64,000 bases of DNA from Paraburkholderia podalyriae (GTDB taxonomy: Bacteria; Pseudomonadota; Gammaproteobacteria; Burkholderiales; Burkholderiaceae). The stretch covers positions 124,001-188,000 of the forward strand of contig NZ_VZQQ01000001.1 of the NCBI RefSeq assembly GCF_014397785.1, written 5' to 3'. This document shows, in pieces, positions 48,787-57,016 of the stretch; within the stretch, counting starts at the first letter, position 1; every line of letters begins with the position of its first letter. Position numbers and translations under genes: made by a program. The notes below the pieces were generated by a model. That model was not told the origin of the DNA and ran no database searches. It was given only the letters and a program-made list of their open reading frames with translations.

Positions 48787-49004
48787 GCTGCGGCTCCGGT
48801 CAGTTGCTCGACAGTATCAATCGGCCACCAAAGGCGGCGATTCGGTAGCTTGATGGGGCGAACGCTAAAATAAGCGCCGGTCTGGCTGTAGCGCTTGTGA
48901 ATCGAGCGCGGACGGACGTTTAGACGTTCGGCCAGCTCATCGGTTGTCAGGAACTGACGAACGTGAGTCGGGGTGGGGAGTACTTCCGGTTGTTGTTCCT
49001 TCAT
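48783..49004 (-). CDS. AlpA-like helix-turn-helix regulator
   Basis: A 73-residue MerR/AlpA-type protein: FLTTDELAERLNVRPRSIHKR forms the HTH, and PIKLPNRRLWWPIDTVEQL the wing typical of AlpA and excisionase-like regulators. In P4-like elements such proteins control int and excision. It lies 450 bases from int and overlaps the next gene. Confidence 0.8.
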   Translation of the reverse strand: MKEQQPEVLPTPTHVRQFLTTDELAERLNVRPRSIHKRYSQTGAYFSVRPIKLPNRRLWWPIDTVEQLTGAAA

Positions 49005-49451
49005 TTCAAACCTCAGCTAGGGATGCCCCGAATGGCCCAACTACTGCCGTGGCACGCTAGCCGACTGTTTGACTGGAACTGCGCATCTCGCCGGACGACA
49101 CGTGGGGAGGATTCGTGTTCCGATCATGCGAGGCGCGACTTGGAGCGGAGTCTATCAGTTTTTATTTAGGACGACGGACATCCCTGCACAACTCACCAAA
49201 TTTTTTCAGCCGGGGCCCGGTAGGTATAGGGGAGCGCATTGGAAGCCGCCCCGTCAGGACCCCGGGGCCGGGGGGGTCTCGCGCCGCTTTGCCGCCGCCA
49301 GCCGACGCGCAAATCGGCGCGGCTAAGGGTCTGCTACCCCCGTCGAGCTTTTCTCGCAATCGTCGGCATCGGGGGCCGCCGATCGCGCACCGCGATAGCT
49401 CGAATGCGTCCGCGAAGCTCAGGCGCACCCGCGTCGCAAATTGCACGGCGC
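49005..49451. other. Island int-alpA spacer
   Basis: Likely control region. It has an AT-rich stretch at 49150-49170 (possible alpA promoter) and a GC hairpin GACCCC..GGGGTC at 49258-49278. A doubtful small frame is given separately. Confidence 0.4.
49162..49446 (-). CDS. Possible small island ORF after int
   Basis: A 94-residue open frame starting with GTG 6 bases after the int stop, with GGTAGG just before it. Rich in Arg, Pro and Gly; no recognisable domain. It could be a coupled gene or chance in GC-rich sequence. Confidence 0.25.
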   Translation of the reverse strand: MQFATRVRLSFADAFELSRCAIGGPRCRRLREKLDGGSRPLAAPICASAGGGKAARDPPGPGVLTGRLPMRSPIPTGPRLKKFGELCRDVRRPK

Positions 49452-50765
49452 CTACCCGTTCGAAACAACACGCAGTCCGGGCGCAGTAACATTGGCCCTA
49501 AAATCGATGCCCGCCTGTTCGAGCATCCATGCCTCGATGTTGTCGTGCCACTTGCGTAACAGGTCGAGTGGGCGGCGGCGATAATGTTTCTCGGCGATCG
49601 CGCTCGGCTTGTGGCCTTGAATCTGCGCCACCACGCCGACCGGCACCTCGCACCATTCAGCCAGCGTGCCAAACGAACGCCGCAAGCCGTGCAGTGAGAC
49701 GTGCGGCAGACCTGCAACGTCGAGCGCCTGATTGTGCGCGACGCGCGGCTCCTCGACGTGTCCGCTCTCCGACCCTGTGCTCGAAAACACCCATTCGTTG
49801 CGACGCGGCAGCGCCGCGAGCAAAGCGGCAAGATACGGCGTGAGCGGAATCGTGCGGCCCGTGTCCTGCTCGACCTTATCGGCGATCGACAGGCTGCGCC
49901 ACTGAAAATCTACGTCCACCCAACGCAGCGCGAGCATCTCCTCGCGCCGCGCGCCCGTGATAAGCAACGCTTGCAGGTAGGCCGATATAACCGGATTGCC
50001 GATGTTGCGTACCGACGCGAACCACGCGGGCAATTGCTCGCGCTGCAAGCTGTCGCCCTCCTTTGCCTTCGTGCGCGGCACCGCGTCCTTAACGCCGCGC
50101 GACCTGTATGAATCGGCCGGGATGACACCGCGATAGGTCGGCGTGTCGTCGGCCCAACGGATAAACCCCCGCAGCAACCGGAACGAGAGCGCCGTCATGG
50201 TCGGCCGCTCACGCGCCTCACCGTCGAGCCACTGTGCAATGTGCTCGCTCGTCAGCGCCGAAAGTTTCAGCGGACGAAGCGACGCGAGAGGGCCGGCCAC
50301 GGTCACCCCTTGCCCGCGCTTCTTGGGCTTGCCACCTTCGTCGGCGTGCTGGATATGGTCTTGATAGTGCCGGTCGCTCCAGCGCACTTTGCGCGCGTTC
50401 AAATAGGCTTCCCACGCCTCACCGAACAGCGCGTCTTGGCGGCGCGCTTCCGCCTTACGAGCTACGGCGGCGGCGCGTTCCTTCTCGGCATGCTCGCGGG
50501 GATCGATGCCTTTATCAATGAAAGAGGTTTGCAGTTCCCGGGCTCGCTCCTGCGCCTGCTCGATCGTCCAATTCAGCGCGTCGCCGATCGTAATGCGCAC
50601 GGTGGCGCCATTGAGCTTGCCCTGAAAGATGTAGGCTTTCGCCCCGGCCCCCGTCGCACGTAAGCCGAGGCCGGGCGCTTTGCTGTCCCACAAGAAGGAT
50701 TGCGCTTTGCCGTCAGGGCACTTATGCGCGGCCACACGCGCTGCGGTGAAGTTGATTTTTGCCAT
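49452..50765 (-). CDS. int: Tyrosine-family site-specific integrase
   Basis: A 437-residue P4-type integrase. The N-terminal arm-binding DUF4102-like domain begins KINFTAARVAAHKCPDGKAQ; the catalytic domain has Arg in TGARREEML, His-x-x-Arg in SLHGLRRSF, and the nucleophilic Tyr in EKHYRRRPLD. It lies 200 bases from attR and reads inward, as expected for a tRNA-integrated island. Motifs are intact, so it may be active. Confidence 0.93.
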   Translation of the reverse strand: MAKINFTAARVAAHKCPDGKAQSFLWDSKAPGLGLRATGAGAKAYIFQGKLNGATVRITIGDALNWTIEQAQERARELQTSFIDKGIDPREHAEKERAAAVARKAEARRQDALFGEAWEAYLNARKVRWSDRHYQDHIQHADEGGKPKKRGQGVTVAGPLASLRPLKLSALTSEHIAQWLDGEARERPTMTALSFRLLRGFIRWADDTPTYRGVIPADSYRSRGVKDAVPRTKAKEGDSLQREQLPAWFASVRNIGNPVISAYLQALLITGARREEMLALRWVDVDFQWRSLSIADKVEQDTGRTIPLTPYLAALLAALPRRNEWVFSSTGSESGHVEEPRVAHNQALDVAGLPHVSLHGLRRSFGTLAEWCEVPVGVVAQIQGHKPSAIAEKHYRRRPLDLLRKWHDNIEAWMLEQAGIDFRANVTAPGLRVVSNG

Positions 50766-50966
50766 GTCAGGTCAGTTGCTCGCATCACGGCTCCGCCGAC
50801 CCGGAATTCGGGCTCGATCCATGTAACCGCCATGTAACCCGATTATGGGGTATTCGATCAACCTAAGGCAACCAACAAATCCGTAGGTTATACGCCAGAA
50901 TCCTTTACGGGCTTAGATTCTGGCGGTTACATGGATTCAGATCAACATCGATAAATATCGATTCTT
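50766..50966. promoter_or_regulatory. Right-end arm of the attachment region
   Basis: Contains TGTAACC direct repeats (50822-50828, 50833-50839), an inverted GGTTACA (50925-50931), a perfect 10-bp inverted repeat CGCCAGAATC / GATTCTGGCG (50893-50902, 50916-50925), and an 11-base copy of the attachment core, AATCCGTAGGT, at 50878-50888. Presumably binds integrase and accessory proteins and overlaps the int promoter. Confidence 0.6.
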
Positions 50967-51021
50967 GCGGACTCTTAATCCGTAGGTCGAGTGTTCGAGT
51001 CACTCACGCCCCACCAAAGAA
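50967..51021 (+). repeat. attR: right 55-bp direct repeat
   Basis: Identical to 41860-41914; a 3' tRNA-Lys fragment without the 5' half of the gene. Confidence 0.95.
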
Positions 51022-51027
51022 TTCAAA

Positions 51028-51054
51028 GGCTCCAGAGCAATCGGGAGCCTTTTT
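51028..51054 (+). terminator. Native downstream terminator of tRNA-Lys
   Basis: GGCTCC (51028-51033), GGAGCC (51044-51049), TTTTT. It lies just beyond attR, where it would follow the tRNA if the island left. Confidence 0.8.
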
Positions 51055-51413
51055 CATTTGTGGCTTTGTGCCGCAAACGTGCCATGACGGATCATCATGG
51101 CATCGATCGTTTTGGCATGGTCTACCAGAATGGCCGGGCTCAGATGCGCATATCGCTGCACCATCTGCCCTGTTTGCCAGCCACCCAGCCCCCGCACGGC
51201 ATACAACGGCGCCCCGTTCTGCACCAGCCAGGACGCCCAGCAATGCCGCCTGTCATGCCAGCGGAAATTCCCGATTCCAACTTCCTGCAAGGCATTCCGC
51301 CACGATCGGGTGTTGGCGTTGACGATGGGCCTGCCCCTGAACGTGCCAGTTCCACGTTCAAGTGCCGCCCGGATTATCTGCACCTCTATCACAACAGCCT
51401 CACGCTCGGTCAA
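51054..51413 (-). pseudogene. Integrase remnant (C-terminal domain only)
   Basis: A 119-residue fragment of a tyrosine recombinase different from the island enzyme. It keeps NTRSWRNALQEVGI, HDRRHCWASWLV (His-x-x-Arg and His) and the active-site Tyr in MVQRYAHLSP. An in-frame stop lies right before the first codon and the N-terminal arm and core domains are missing. It is next to attR, so it probably remains from an older element at the same tRNA. Confidence 0.8.
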
Positions 51414-51670
51414 CTGTCACGTTTCGGCTAATTGCTCGCGCTAGCTAATATGCACGAGTCAACTAGTGCTCGCGTCAAGAAGGCCCAGACCATATAGCCA
51501 TCCTGAGTTTTCCTTCTGGCATTAAAAAATTAAATGCCAACTGTAAAGATTCATGCCGAATTGCCGTTATTCGGGTGGCGTCAATGGAGAACACCGGACG
51601 CTACTTGCCCAATTCCCGTTAGGCAGAAGACTCAACGACTTAAAAACTAAAGAACAACGAGCGAGGAACC
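51414..51670. other. Intergenic region upstream of the lipoprotein gene
   Basis: No gene is supported. The stretch 51440-51660 is AT-richer and likely contains the lipoprotein promoter, but no confident hexamers were picked. Confidence 0.4.
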
Positions 51671-52492
51671 ATGGAAGTCAAATTGATGGGGGCTGCAGCC
51701 TTGTCGCTGCTTTTGCTGGCTGCATGCTCCGACATGCAGATGGGCGCAACGTCGGCGAAAACGACCGCGACCGGCTCGGCGGCTGGCGCGACATCCCAGA
51801 ACGCCAATGCCAGCCTGCCGCATTGCACCGCGCCCCTCGGGACCGTTTCGATTGTCGAAGACACCACTGCCCCCTGGTATGGCCTGCTGACCGGGCAATA
51901 TCAGCTTGGCAGTACTGTCCCTGTTCTAAAGCTGCTGGTGCAGCAATCCAACTGCTTCGTGATTGTCGATCGTGGCCGTGCACTGGCTGCCGCCATGGAT
52001 GAGCGGCAGCTCAATGCAACTGGCGAGCTTCGCAAGACTTCAAAAATGCACAAAGGCCAGATGGTCGCCGCCGACTACACCATCAGTCCCAGTATTACGT
52101 TTAGCAACAACAACGCAGGTGGCGGTGCAGCGGGACTGCTCGCGTTTGTGCCGGTCGTCGGCGGAGCGCTCGCGGGTGTCGCCGGCACGATGAAGACTCA
52201 GGAAGCATCGACATTGCTCACGCTGGTCGACAACCGTTCGAGCGTCCAACTGGCCGCCGCAGAAGGGTCGGCCAAGAACGTCGACTATGGCATGCTCGCC
52301 GGCATCGTTGCCGGAGGCTTTGGCGGTGCAGGTGGCGGCGCTGGAGGTGCATATGCGAATACCGCGCAGGGCAAGGTCGTTGTGGCCGCCTTTACGGATT
52401 CGCTAAATAATCTCGTCGCATCCGTGAAGCAATACAAAGCGCAAAGCGTGAAGGGTGGCCTCGGTGCCGGCGGAGCTTTGCAGGTGAATTGA
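51671..52492 (+). CDS. CsgG/HfaB-like outer-membrane lipoprotein
   Basis: A 273-residue lipoprotein. The signal peptide ends in a lipobox LLAACS (Cys19). The body begins with LGTVSIVEDT and has the segment QQSNCFVIVDRGRALAAAMDE, which looks like CsgG-family curli-secretion proteins. A glycine/alanine-rich region (about 150-240) contains two hydrophobic stretches. GAGGAA is 5 bases before the ATG. No csg genes are nearby, so a role in curli export is not implied. Confidence 0.7.
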   Translation: MEVKLMGAAALSLLLLAACSDMQMGATSAKTTATGSAAGATSQNANASLPHCTAPLGTVSIVEDTTAPWYGLLTGQYQLGSTVPVLKLLVQQSNCFVIVDRGRALAAAMDERQLNATGELRKTSKMHKGQMVAADYTISPSITFSNNNAGGGAAGLLAFVPVVGGALAGVAGTMKTQEASTLLTLVDNRSSVQLAAAEGSAKNVDYGMLAGIVAGGFGGAGGGAGGAYANTAQGKVVVAAFTDSLNNLVASVKQYKAQSVKGGLGAGGALQVN

Positions 52493-52533
52493 TCGCCGTA
52501 TAGGCGTAGTAGGCCACCAAAAAAAATTCAAAG

Positions 52534-52564
52534 GGTTGCGCGCGAATGCGTCGCAACCTTTTTT
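52534..52564 (+). terminator. Terminator of the lipoprotein gene
   Basis: GGTTGCG (52534-52540), an 11-base loop, CGCAACC (52552-52558), TTTTTT. Confidence 0.85.
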
Positions 52565-52596
52565 CATTTCCAGCGCAGAAAATCGCGAGCGAACGC

Positions 52597-54114
52597 TCAA
52601 CCCACTCCCATCTGCGCGACCCTATTCCTACCCCCGGCCTTTGCCGTATACAACGCCTCGTCCGCAGCACGAATCACAACGCTGACATCCGTCACCAGAT
52701 CCGGCCGCGACGTGGTCGCGCCGATGCTGACCGTCACGCGACCAAACTCGCAGCCCACGTGCGCGATGCCCAACTCGCCCAGCGCCACGCGGATGTTCTC
52801 GCCGACCACCCCGGCACCGGCCACATCGGTATCCGGCAGCACCACGATGAACTCCTCGCCGCCGTATCGGCCGACGCAATCGCCCGGCCGCTGGATCACC
52901 CGGCGGATGCAGCGCGCGACCGCGGTCAACGCAACGTCGCCGGCCTGGTGCCCGTACGTGTCGTTGTAGGCCTTGAAGTGATCGATATCGACGAACAGCA
53001 GCGACAACACGCTGCCCGTGCGGCGCGCGCGCAGCCATTCGCGGTCGAGCGTTTCGCACAGCGCGCGGCGATTGGGCAGGCCGGTGAGTCCGTCCGTGCC
53101 GGCAAGCCGTTCGAGTTCGTGCTCCACCCGCTGCCGTCGCCGCAACTCGGCGCTCAGCCATGCCGACAACACGATCACGCCGATTCCGAAGATCAGCATC
53201 AGCGAACCGATCGTCAGCGCGCGCTCCCACCAGCCCGCATAGATATCGGCGGTCGACTCGGCGACCAGCACGATCAGCGGCAATTGCGGAATCCGTCTGA
53301 ACGAGTAGAGCCGCTCGGCGCCATCGAATGGCGAAGACGTGATAAAGCTGCCCTCGTCTTTCGCGAGCACGTGCTGGAAGAACGCCGTCCTGCTGATGTC
53401 GCTACCGCTCACGTGTCGATCGTCGGGCCGTCGCACGATGATCGTGCCGTCCGTTCTAAGGATCGACATCGAGCCATGCTGCCCGATCCTCAGATCCGCA
53501 AACAAGCTCGCAAAGTACGCTTGATCGATACCAAGCGCGACGATCCCGGCAAACGATCCGTCCGGCCGCGACAGTCGCCGGCTCAGCGCGATGCTGCGCG
53601 AACCGGGTCTGAGTCTCGAACCGTATGGGGCGCTGACGTCGAGCCCGAAGCCCGGGTCGTCGCGATGAATCCTGAAGTACGGACGATCGGAGAGGTTGCC
53701 TCCGCGCGGCACGTCGCTTTCCGAATCCATCACGACGTTGCCCAGCGCGTCGATCACCACCATCGCGCCGACGTATTGCCCGGTGGCCGCGCGATCGAAC
53801 AGGATCTCGCGCCGCAAACGCGGCGAATCGAGCACGCCCGGACGCCCGAGGCCATCGGCGACGGCTTGCAGCGACAGCGCGTACAGTTCGAAATTGCGCG
53901 CGATGTCTCGCTCGGTGATCGTCGCGACATCGCGCGTTGAATCGAGCGCGCGTGCGATCGCATCCTCGCGGCTCTGATACAGCGCATAGCCACACAGCGC
54001 GAGCATTGCCAGCACCACGCCGCATCCCGCGTAGATAACGCCATCGCGCGGCATCCGCCATCTGCGCGCCCGCGCGATCAGCACGCGAAACCGGCCCCTT
54101 CTTTTGTGGATCAT
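52597..54114 (-). CDS. Membrane-bound diguanylate cyclase
   Basis: Makes cyclic di-GMP. The protein has two membrane segments (about 25-45 and 275-300) flanking a double-Cache-like periplasmic sensor, then a GGDEF domain with GGEEF at residues 418-422 and an intact inhibitory RxxD site at 409-412, so catalysis and product inhibition are both predicted. The start is uncertain: an ATG at 54258 would add 48 residues. Neither has a strong ribosome site. No signal is known. Confidence 0.9.
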   Translation of the reverse strand: MIHKRRGRFRVLIARARRWRMPRDGVIYAGCGVVLAMLALCGYALYQSREDAIARALDSTRDVATITERDIARNFELYALSLQAVADGLGRPGVLDSPRLRREILFDRAATGQYVGAMVVIDALGNVVMDSESDVPRGGNLSDRPYFRIHRDDPGFGLDVSAPYGSRLRPGSRSIALSRRLSRPDGSFAGIVALGIDQAYFASLFADLRIGQHGSMSILRTDGTIIVRRPDDRHVSGSDISRTAFFQHVLAKDEGSFITSSPFDGAERLYSFRRIPQLPLIVLVAESTADIYAGWWERALTIGSLMLIFGIGVIVLSAWLSAELRRRQRVEHELERLAGTDGLTGLPNRRALCETLDREWLRARRTGSVLSLLFVDIDHFKAYNDTYGHQAGDVALTAVARCIRRVIQRPGDCVGRYGGEEFIVVLPDTDVAGAGVVGENIRVALGELGIAHVGCEFGRVTVSIGATTSRPDLVTDVSVVIRAADEALYTAKAGGRNRVAQMGVG

Positions 54115-54521
54115 TTCGTTTAATCCATTCGATTGCTCGTTTCCAAAAGAAACGGACCGGTCTATTAATACTGACGTCAGGCATTCATCGCGCGCCGAAT
54201 GCATTCGCTTTTTAGAGGCCTCGGACCATTTATCGGACGGAATGATCTTGCGCTTCATAGGGACATATCTCAGGTTTATGAAGTAGAATTTACAGATAAT
54301 CTGAAAAATCTGCTTTTTCTCGATAACGTTTGCGCCTATCGCTTTTCAAAATTAAAACGCGCGTTTGTTATTCCATCATCACGTTATTTTTTGTTCCGCT
54401 GAAGTGGCATGCGGTTTTTCCCCGCCTTTCGGGTGGGCAATTTCCTTCAATACATGCTCTCGCCGTCTCGTTACCGTTGAGCGTCGCAATCCATTCGCAC
54501 ACTCACGTTTCGAGGTATCCG
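54115..54521. other. AT-rich divergent region DGC / LysE
   Basis: No supported gene. The region 54240-54400 is markedly AT-rich and includes a short palindrome CAGATAATCTG at 54293-54303. Promoters for both divergent genes are expected here. Confidence 0.45.
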
Positions 54522-55109
54522 ATGACCGCATTACTTTCGATGGCCGCGTTCGCGCTCGCCAGTTCCATTTCTCCCGGGCCGGTCAACGTCGTCGCGCTGA
54601 GCGCCGGCGCGCAGCACGGGCTCGCCGCGAGTCTGCGGCACGTCACTGGCGCGACGGTCGGTTTCACGTTGCTGCTTCTGTTGATCGGCCTCGGTCTGCA
54701 CGAATTGCTCGCGCGCTTTCCCAATCTGATCGAGATCGTCAAATGGGCGGGCGTGGGCTTTCTGCTCTACATGGCCTACAAGCTCACCGTCGATAACGGC
54801 CAGCTCGGCGCGGAAAAGCCGGCGCGCGGGCCGTCGTTCGCGCACGGCGCGGCGATGCAATGGCTCAATCCTAAGGCGTGGCTCGCGTCGCTGGCCGGCA
54901 TGAGCGCATATGCGGCCGGCGGCGACGGCAAGCTCGTCTGGCAATTCACGGCGCTGTACTTCGTGATCTGCTATCTGTCGATCGCGAGCTGGGCGTACGC
55001 CGGCACGTTTTTGCGCAGGCATCTGCGTGAAGCGAAGCGGGTCAAGGTGTTCAATCGCGTGATGGCGGCGCTGCTCGCGCTCAGTGCGTTGTATCTGCTC
55101 GTGGAGTGA
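54522..55109 (+). CDS. LysE-family exporter
   Basis: A 195-residue inner-membrane protein with the family signature SSISPGPVNVVALSAGAQHG and about six hydrophobic segments. GAGG lies 6 bases before the ATG at 54522. The AraC-type regulator lies tail-to-tail just downstream, a common pairing for amino acid exporters, so it may control this gene. Substrate unknown. Confidence 0.87.
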   Translation: MTALLSMAAFALASSISPGPVNVVALSAGAQHGLAASLRHVTGATVGFTLLLLLIGLGLHELLARFPNLIEIVKWAGVGFLLYMAYKLTVDNGQLGAEKPARGPSFAHGAAMQWLNPKAWLASLAGMSAYAAGGDGKLVWQFTALYFVICYLSIASWAYAGTFLRRHLREAKRVKVFNRVMAALLALSALYLLVE

Positions 55110-55155
55110 CGCGGATCGCGCCTCCTTCCTGAAGTGGCCTCACGCCGCGCGGCGC

Positions 55156-56022
55156 TCAACTGCGATATTGCCCCGGCGTCGCCGCCACCAGCCGCTTGAA
55201 GGTGCGCTGCAAATGCGCCTGATCGGCGAAGCCGGCGTCGAGCGCGACATCGGCGATCAGCGCCCCGCGCCGCAGTTGCGCGCGACTGTACTGGATCCGT
55301 CGGTTGATCAGATACGCGTGCGGCGTCATGCCGTAGCGCAGCTTGAACGCGCGTATCAGATGCGACGCTGACAGCCCGGCCGCCTCGCACACGTCGCCGA
55401 GTTTCAGCGCGCGTGTGCAGTTGTCGGTGATGTACGCCGCGGCACGCGCGAGCTGGCCGCTCGCGGCACGCTCGGGCAAGCTCGCCGGATTGAGCGTTTG
55501 CTGCACGTGGGAGAAGAAGGTGATGGCCGCGCTTTCCTTGCGCAGCGTGTCCTTGTCGTTGTCGGTGCTGGCGAGAATCGCGCACAGCCGGTTCAGGCCG
55601 TCGAACAACGCGGCGTCGAGCGTCATGATCTGCGAAAAAGCGCGGAACGCATGGTTCTCGTTGAAGCCAAGCTCGTGCTGCAGTTTCGTGAACCACGCGA
55701 CGTCGACGTGCAGCATCCGATACGACCAGCGCTCTCCGGCAACGGGGTTACACGCGTGCACATCGTCGGGGTTCATCACCACGACGGCGCCCGCGCCAAT
55801 CCATTCCCGCGCGTGATGGTTCAGGTACACGCTGCGGCCGCCCGTCACCGCGCCGATCGAGAACGTTTCGTGTGAATGCCTGGCGTAGCAAACCTTGCGG
55901 CCATCGTCGATGGAGCGCGCCTCGATGAACGGTAGCGCGTTGCTGCGCCAGAAGCGCGGCGCGGCTGCGCCGGTTGCGCGTGCGGTGTTCGCAGCGCTTG
56001 CCGCTTCGGTCGTCTCGCCCAT
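55156..56022 (-). CDS. AraC-family transcriptional regulator
   Basis: A 288-residue regulator with an N-terminal AraC-type ligand-binding cupin (HSHETFSIGAVTGG..NPDDVHACNPV) and a C-terminal double helix-turn-helix (GDVCEAAGLSASHLIRAFK; ALDAGFADQAHLQRTFKRLV; ending TPGQYR). Convergent with the LysE exporter 46 bases away. Likely responds to an amino-acid-like ligand; this is inference. Confidence 0.9.
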   Translation of the reverse strand: MGETTEAASAANTARATGAAAPRFWRSNALPFIEARSIDDGRKVCYARHSHETFSIGAVTGGRSVYLNHHAREWIGAGAVVVMNPDDVHACNPVAGERWSYRMLHVDVAWFTKLQHELGFNENHAFRAFSQIMTLDAALFDGLNRLCAILASTDNDKDTLRKESAAITFFSHVQQTLNPASLPERAASGQLARAAAYITDNCTRALKLGDVCEAAGLSASHLIRAFKLRYGMTPHAYLINRRIQYSRAQLRRGALIADVALDAGFADQAHLQRTFKRLVAATPGQYRS

Positions 56023-56157
56023 GCACGCTCTCCGGTTGATCCGTCGACTTCGCCATCGTCTTCGCGAAGCCTACGTATCGTAGCCGTCAAACGCATGGCC
56101 AACAAGCGAACGCGCGGCGCCGCTCGCCAACGGCGCCGCCTGCCCAGCGCGACGCGA

Positions 56158-56952
56158 CTACTTCGCGCTGACGTCGATATTGCCGAGGTATTTCGCAGCA
56201 AGCGTCTTCACGGTGCCATCGGCTTGCACCTTTGCGATCGCGGCGTTCAACTGATCGCGCAGCGCGGTGTCGCCCTTGCGAATACCGTATGCGATGCCGC
56301 TGCCGAGAATCTTGTCGTCGCGCACCGGCTGACCGACGAACGCGTAGCCCTTGCCTTCGGGCTTCGACAGAAAGCCCGTTTGTCCGGCGGGCGCGAGCAC
56401 CAGCGTGCCATCGAGACGCCCAGCGGTCAGATCTGTATAGACCTGGTTCTGATCCTGGTACGGCAGCACGATCACGCCGGCCGGCTCCCAATGCGCCTTC
56501 GCGAAGGTCTCCTGAATCGAGCCTTGCAGCACACCGATGCGCTTGCCCTTCAGGGACGCGGGCGTCGGCAGCAGACCGCTATCGCGTCGCGCGATCAGCT
56601 GCGTCGGCACGCGATAGACCACCGTCGTGAAATCGATCGCCTGGCGGCGCTGCTCCGTCGCGTTCATCGCCGAGTTGATCGCGTCGAACTTGCGGCCTTG
56701 CAGCGCTGGGATCAGGCCGTCGAACGAGGTTTCGACCCACTTGCACGTCATATGCGCGGCCGCGCAGACCGCGTTGCCGACGTCGATATCGAGCCCTTGC
56801 AGCTCGCCGCCCGGCCCTTTCGATTCGAACGGCGGGTACTGCGCTTCGAGGCCGAAGCGCAGCGTCGCGGTATCGGCGGCGCTTGCGGCCGACCACATTG
56901 CGAGCGACGCGCCTGCGCAGGCCAGCGCCAACAAGCACTTGAGCAACTTCAT
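56158..56952 (-). CDS. Amino acid ABC transporter substrate-binding protein
   Basis: A 264-residue periplasmic binding protein: signal peptide ending in AASAADT, then LRFGLEAQYPPFES, LDIDVGNAVCA, FDGLIPALQGRKFDAI, all of the lysine/arginine/ornithine-binding class. The ATG at 56952 has GGGAG upstream. No permease or ATPase gene is adjacent, so it works with components encoded elsewhere. It follows the aminotransferase gene by 64 bases, hinting at uptake linked to breakdown. Confidence 0.88.
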   Translation of the reverse strand: MKLLKCLLALACAGASLAMWSAASAADTATLRFGLEAQYPPFESKGPGGELQGLDIDVGNAVCAAAHMTCKWVETSFDGLIPALQGRKFDAINSAMNATEQRRQAIDFTTVVYRVPTQLIARRDSGLLPTPASLKGKRIGVLQGSIQETFAKAHWEPAGVIVLPYQDQNQVYTDLTAGRLDGTLVLAPAGQTGFLSKPEGKGYAFVGQPVRDDKILGSGIAYGIRKGDTALRDQLNAAIAKVQADGTVKTLAAKYLGNIDVSAK

Positions 56953-57016
56953 AACATCTCCCTTCTGTCTTCGAATACCTTGATGACTTCGATACGTCGA
57001 GTTTGCCGTCGCTCGC

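Larger units (their letters stand above)
41860..51021. mobile_element. Integrated 9.1-kb island at tRNA-Lys (P4-like satellite layout)
   Basis: Bounded by perfect 55-bp direct repeats. It carries, from right to left, a tyrosine integrase, an AlpA-like regulator, a hypothetical protein, a prim-pol/AAA+ replication protein, a repeat-rich candidate origin, a small predicted DNA-binding protein and three cargo genes. No capsid, tail, portal or conjugation genes are seen, so it must rely on a helper if it moves. Base composition varies sharply inside it; the gene at 44777-45682 is AT-rich. Confidence 0.9.

Noticed and set aside
50967..51021. A second tRNA-Lys gene
   Set aside because: Only the 3' part from the anticodon stem is present; it is the attR copy of the island repeat.
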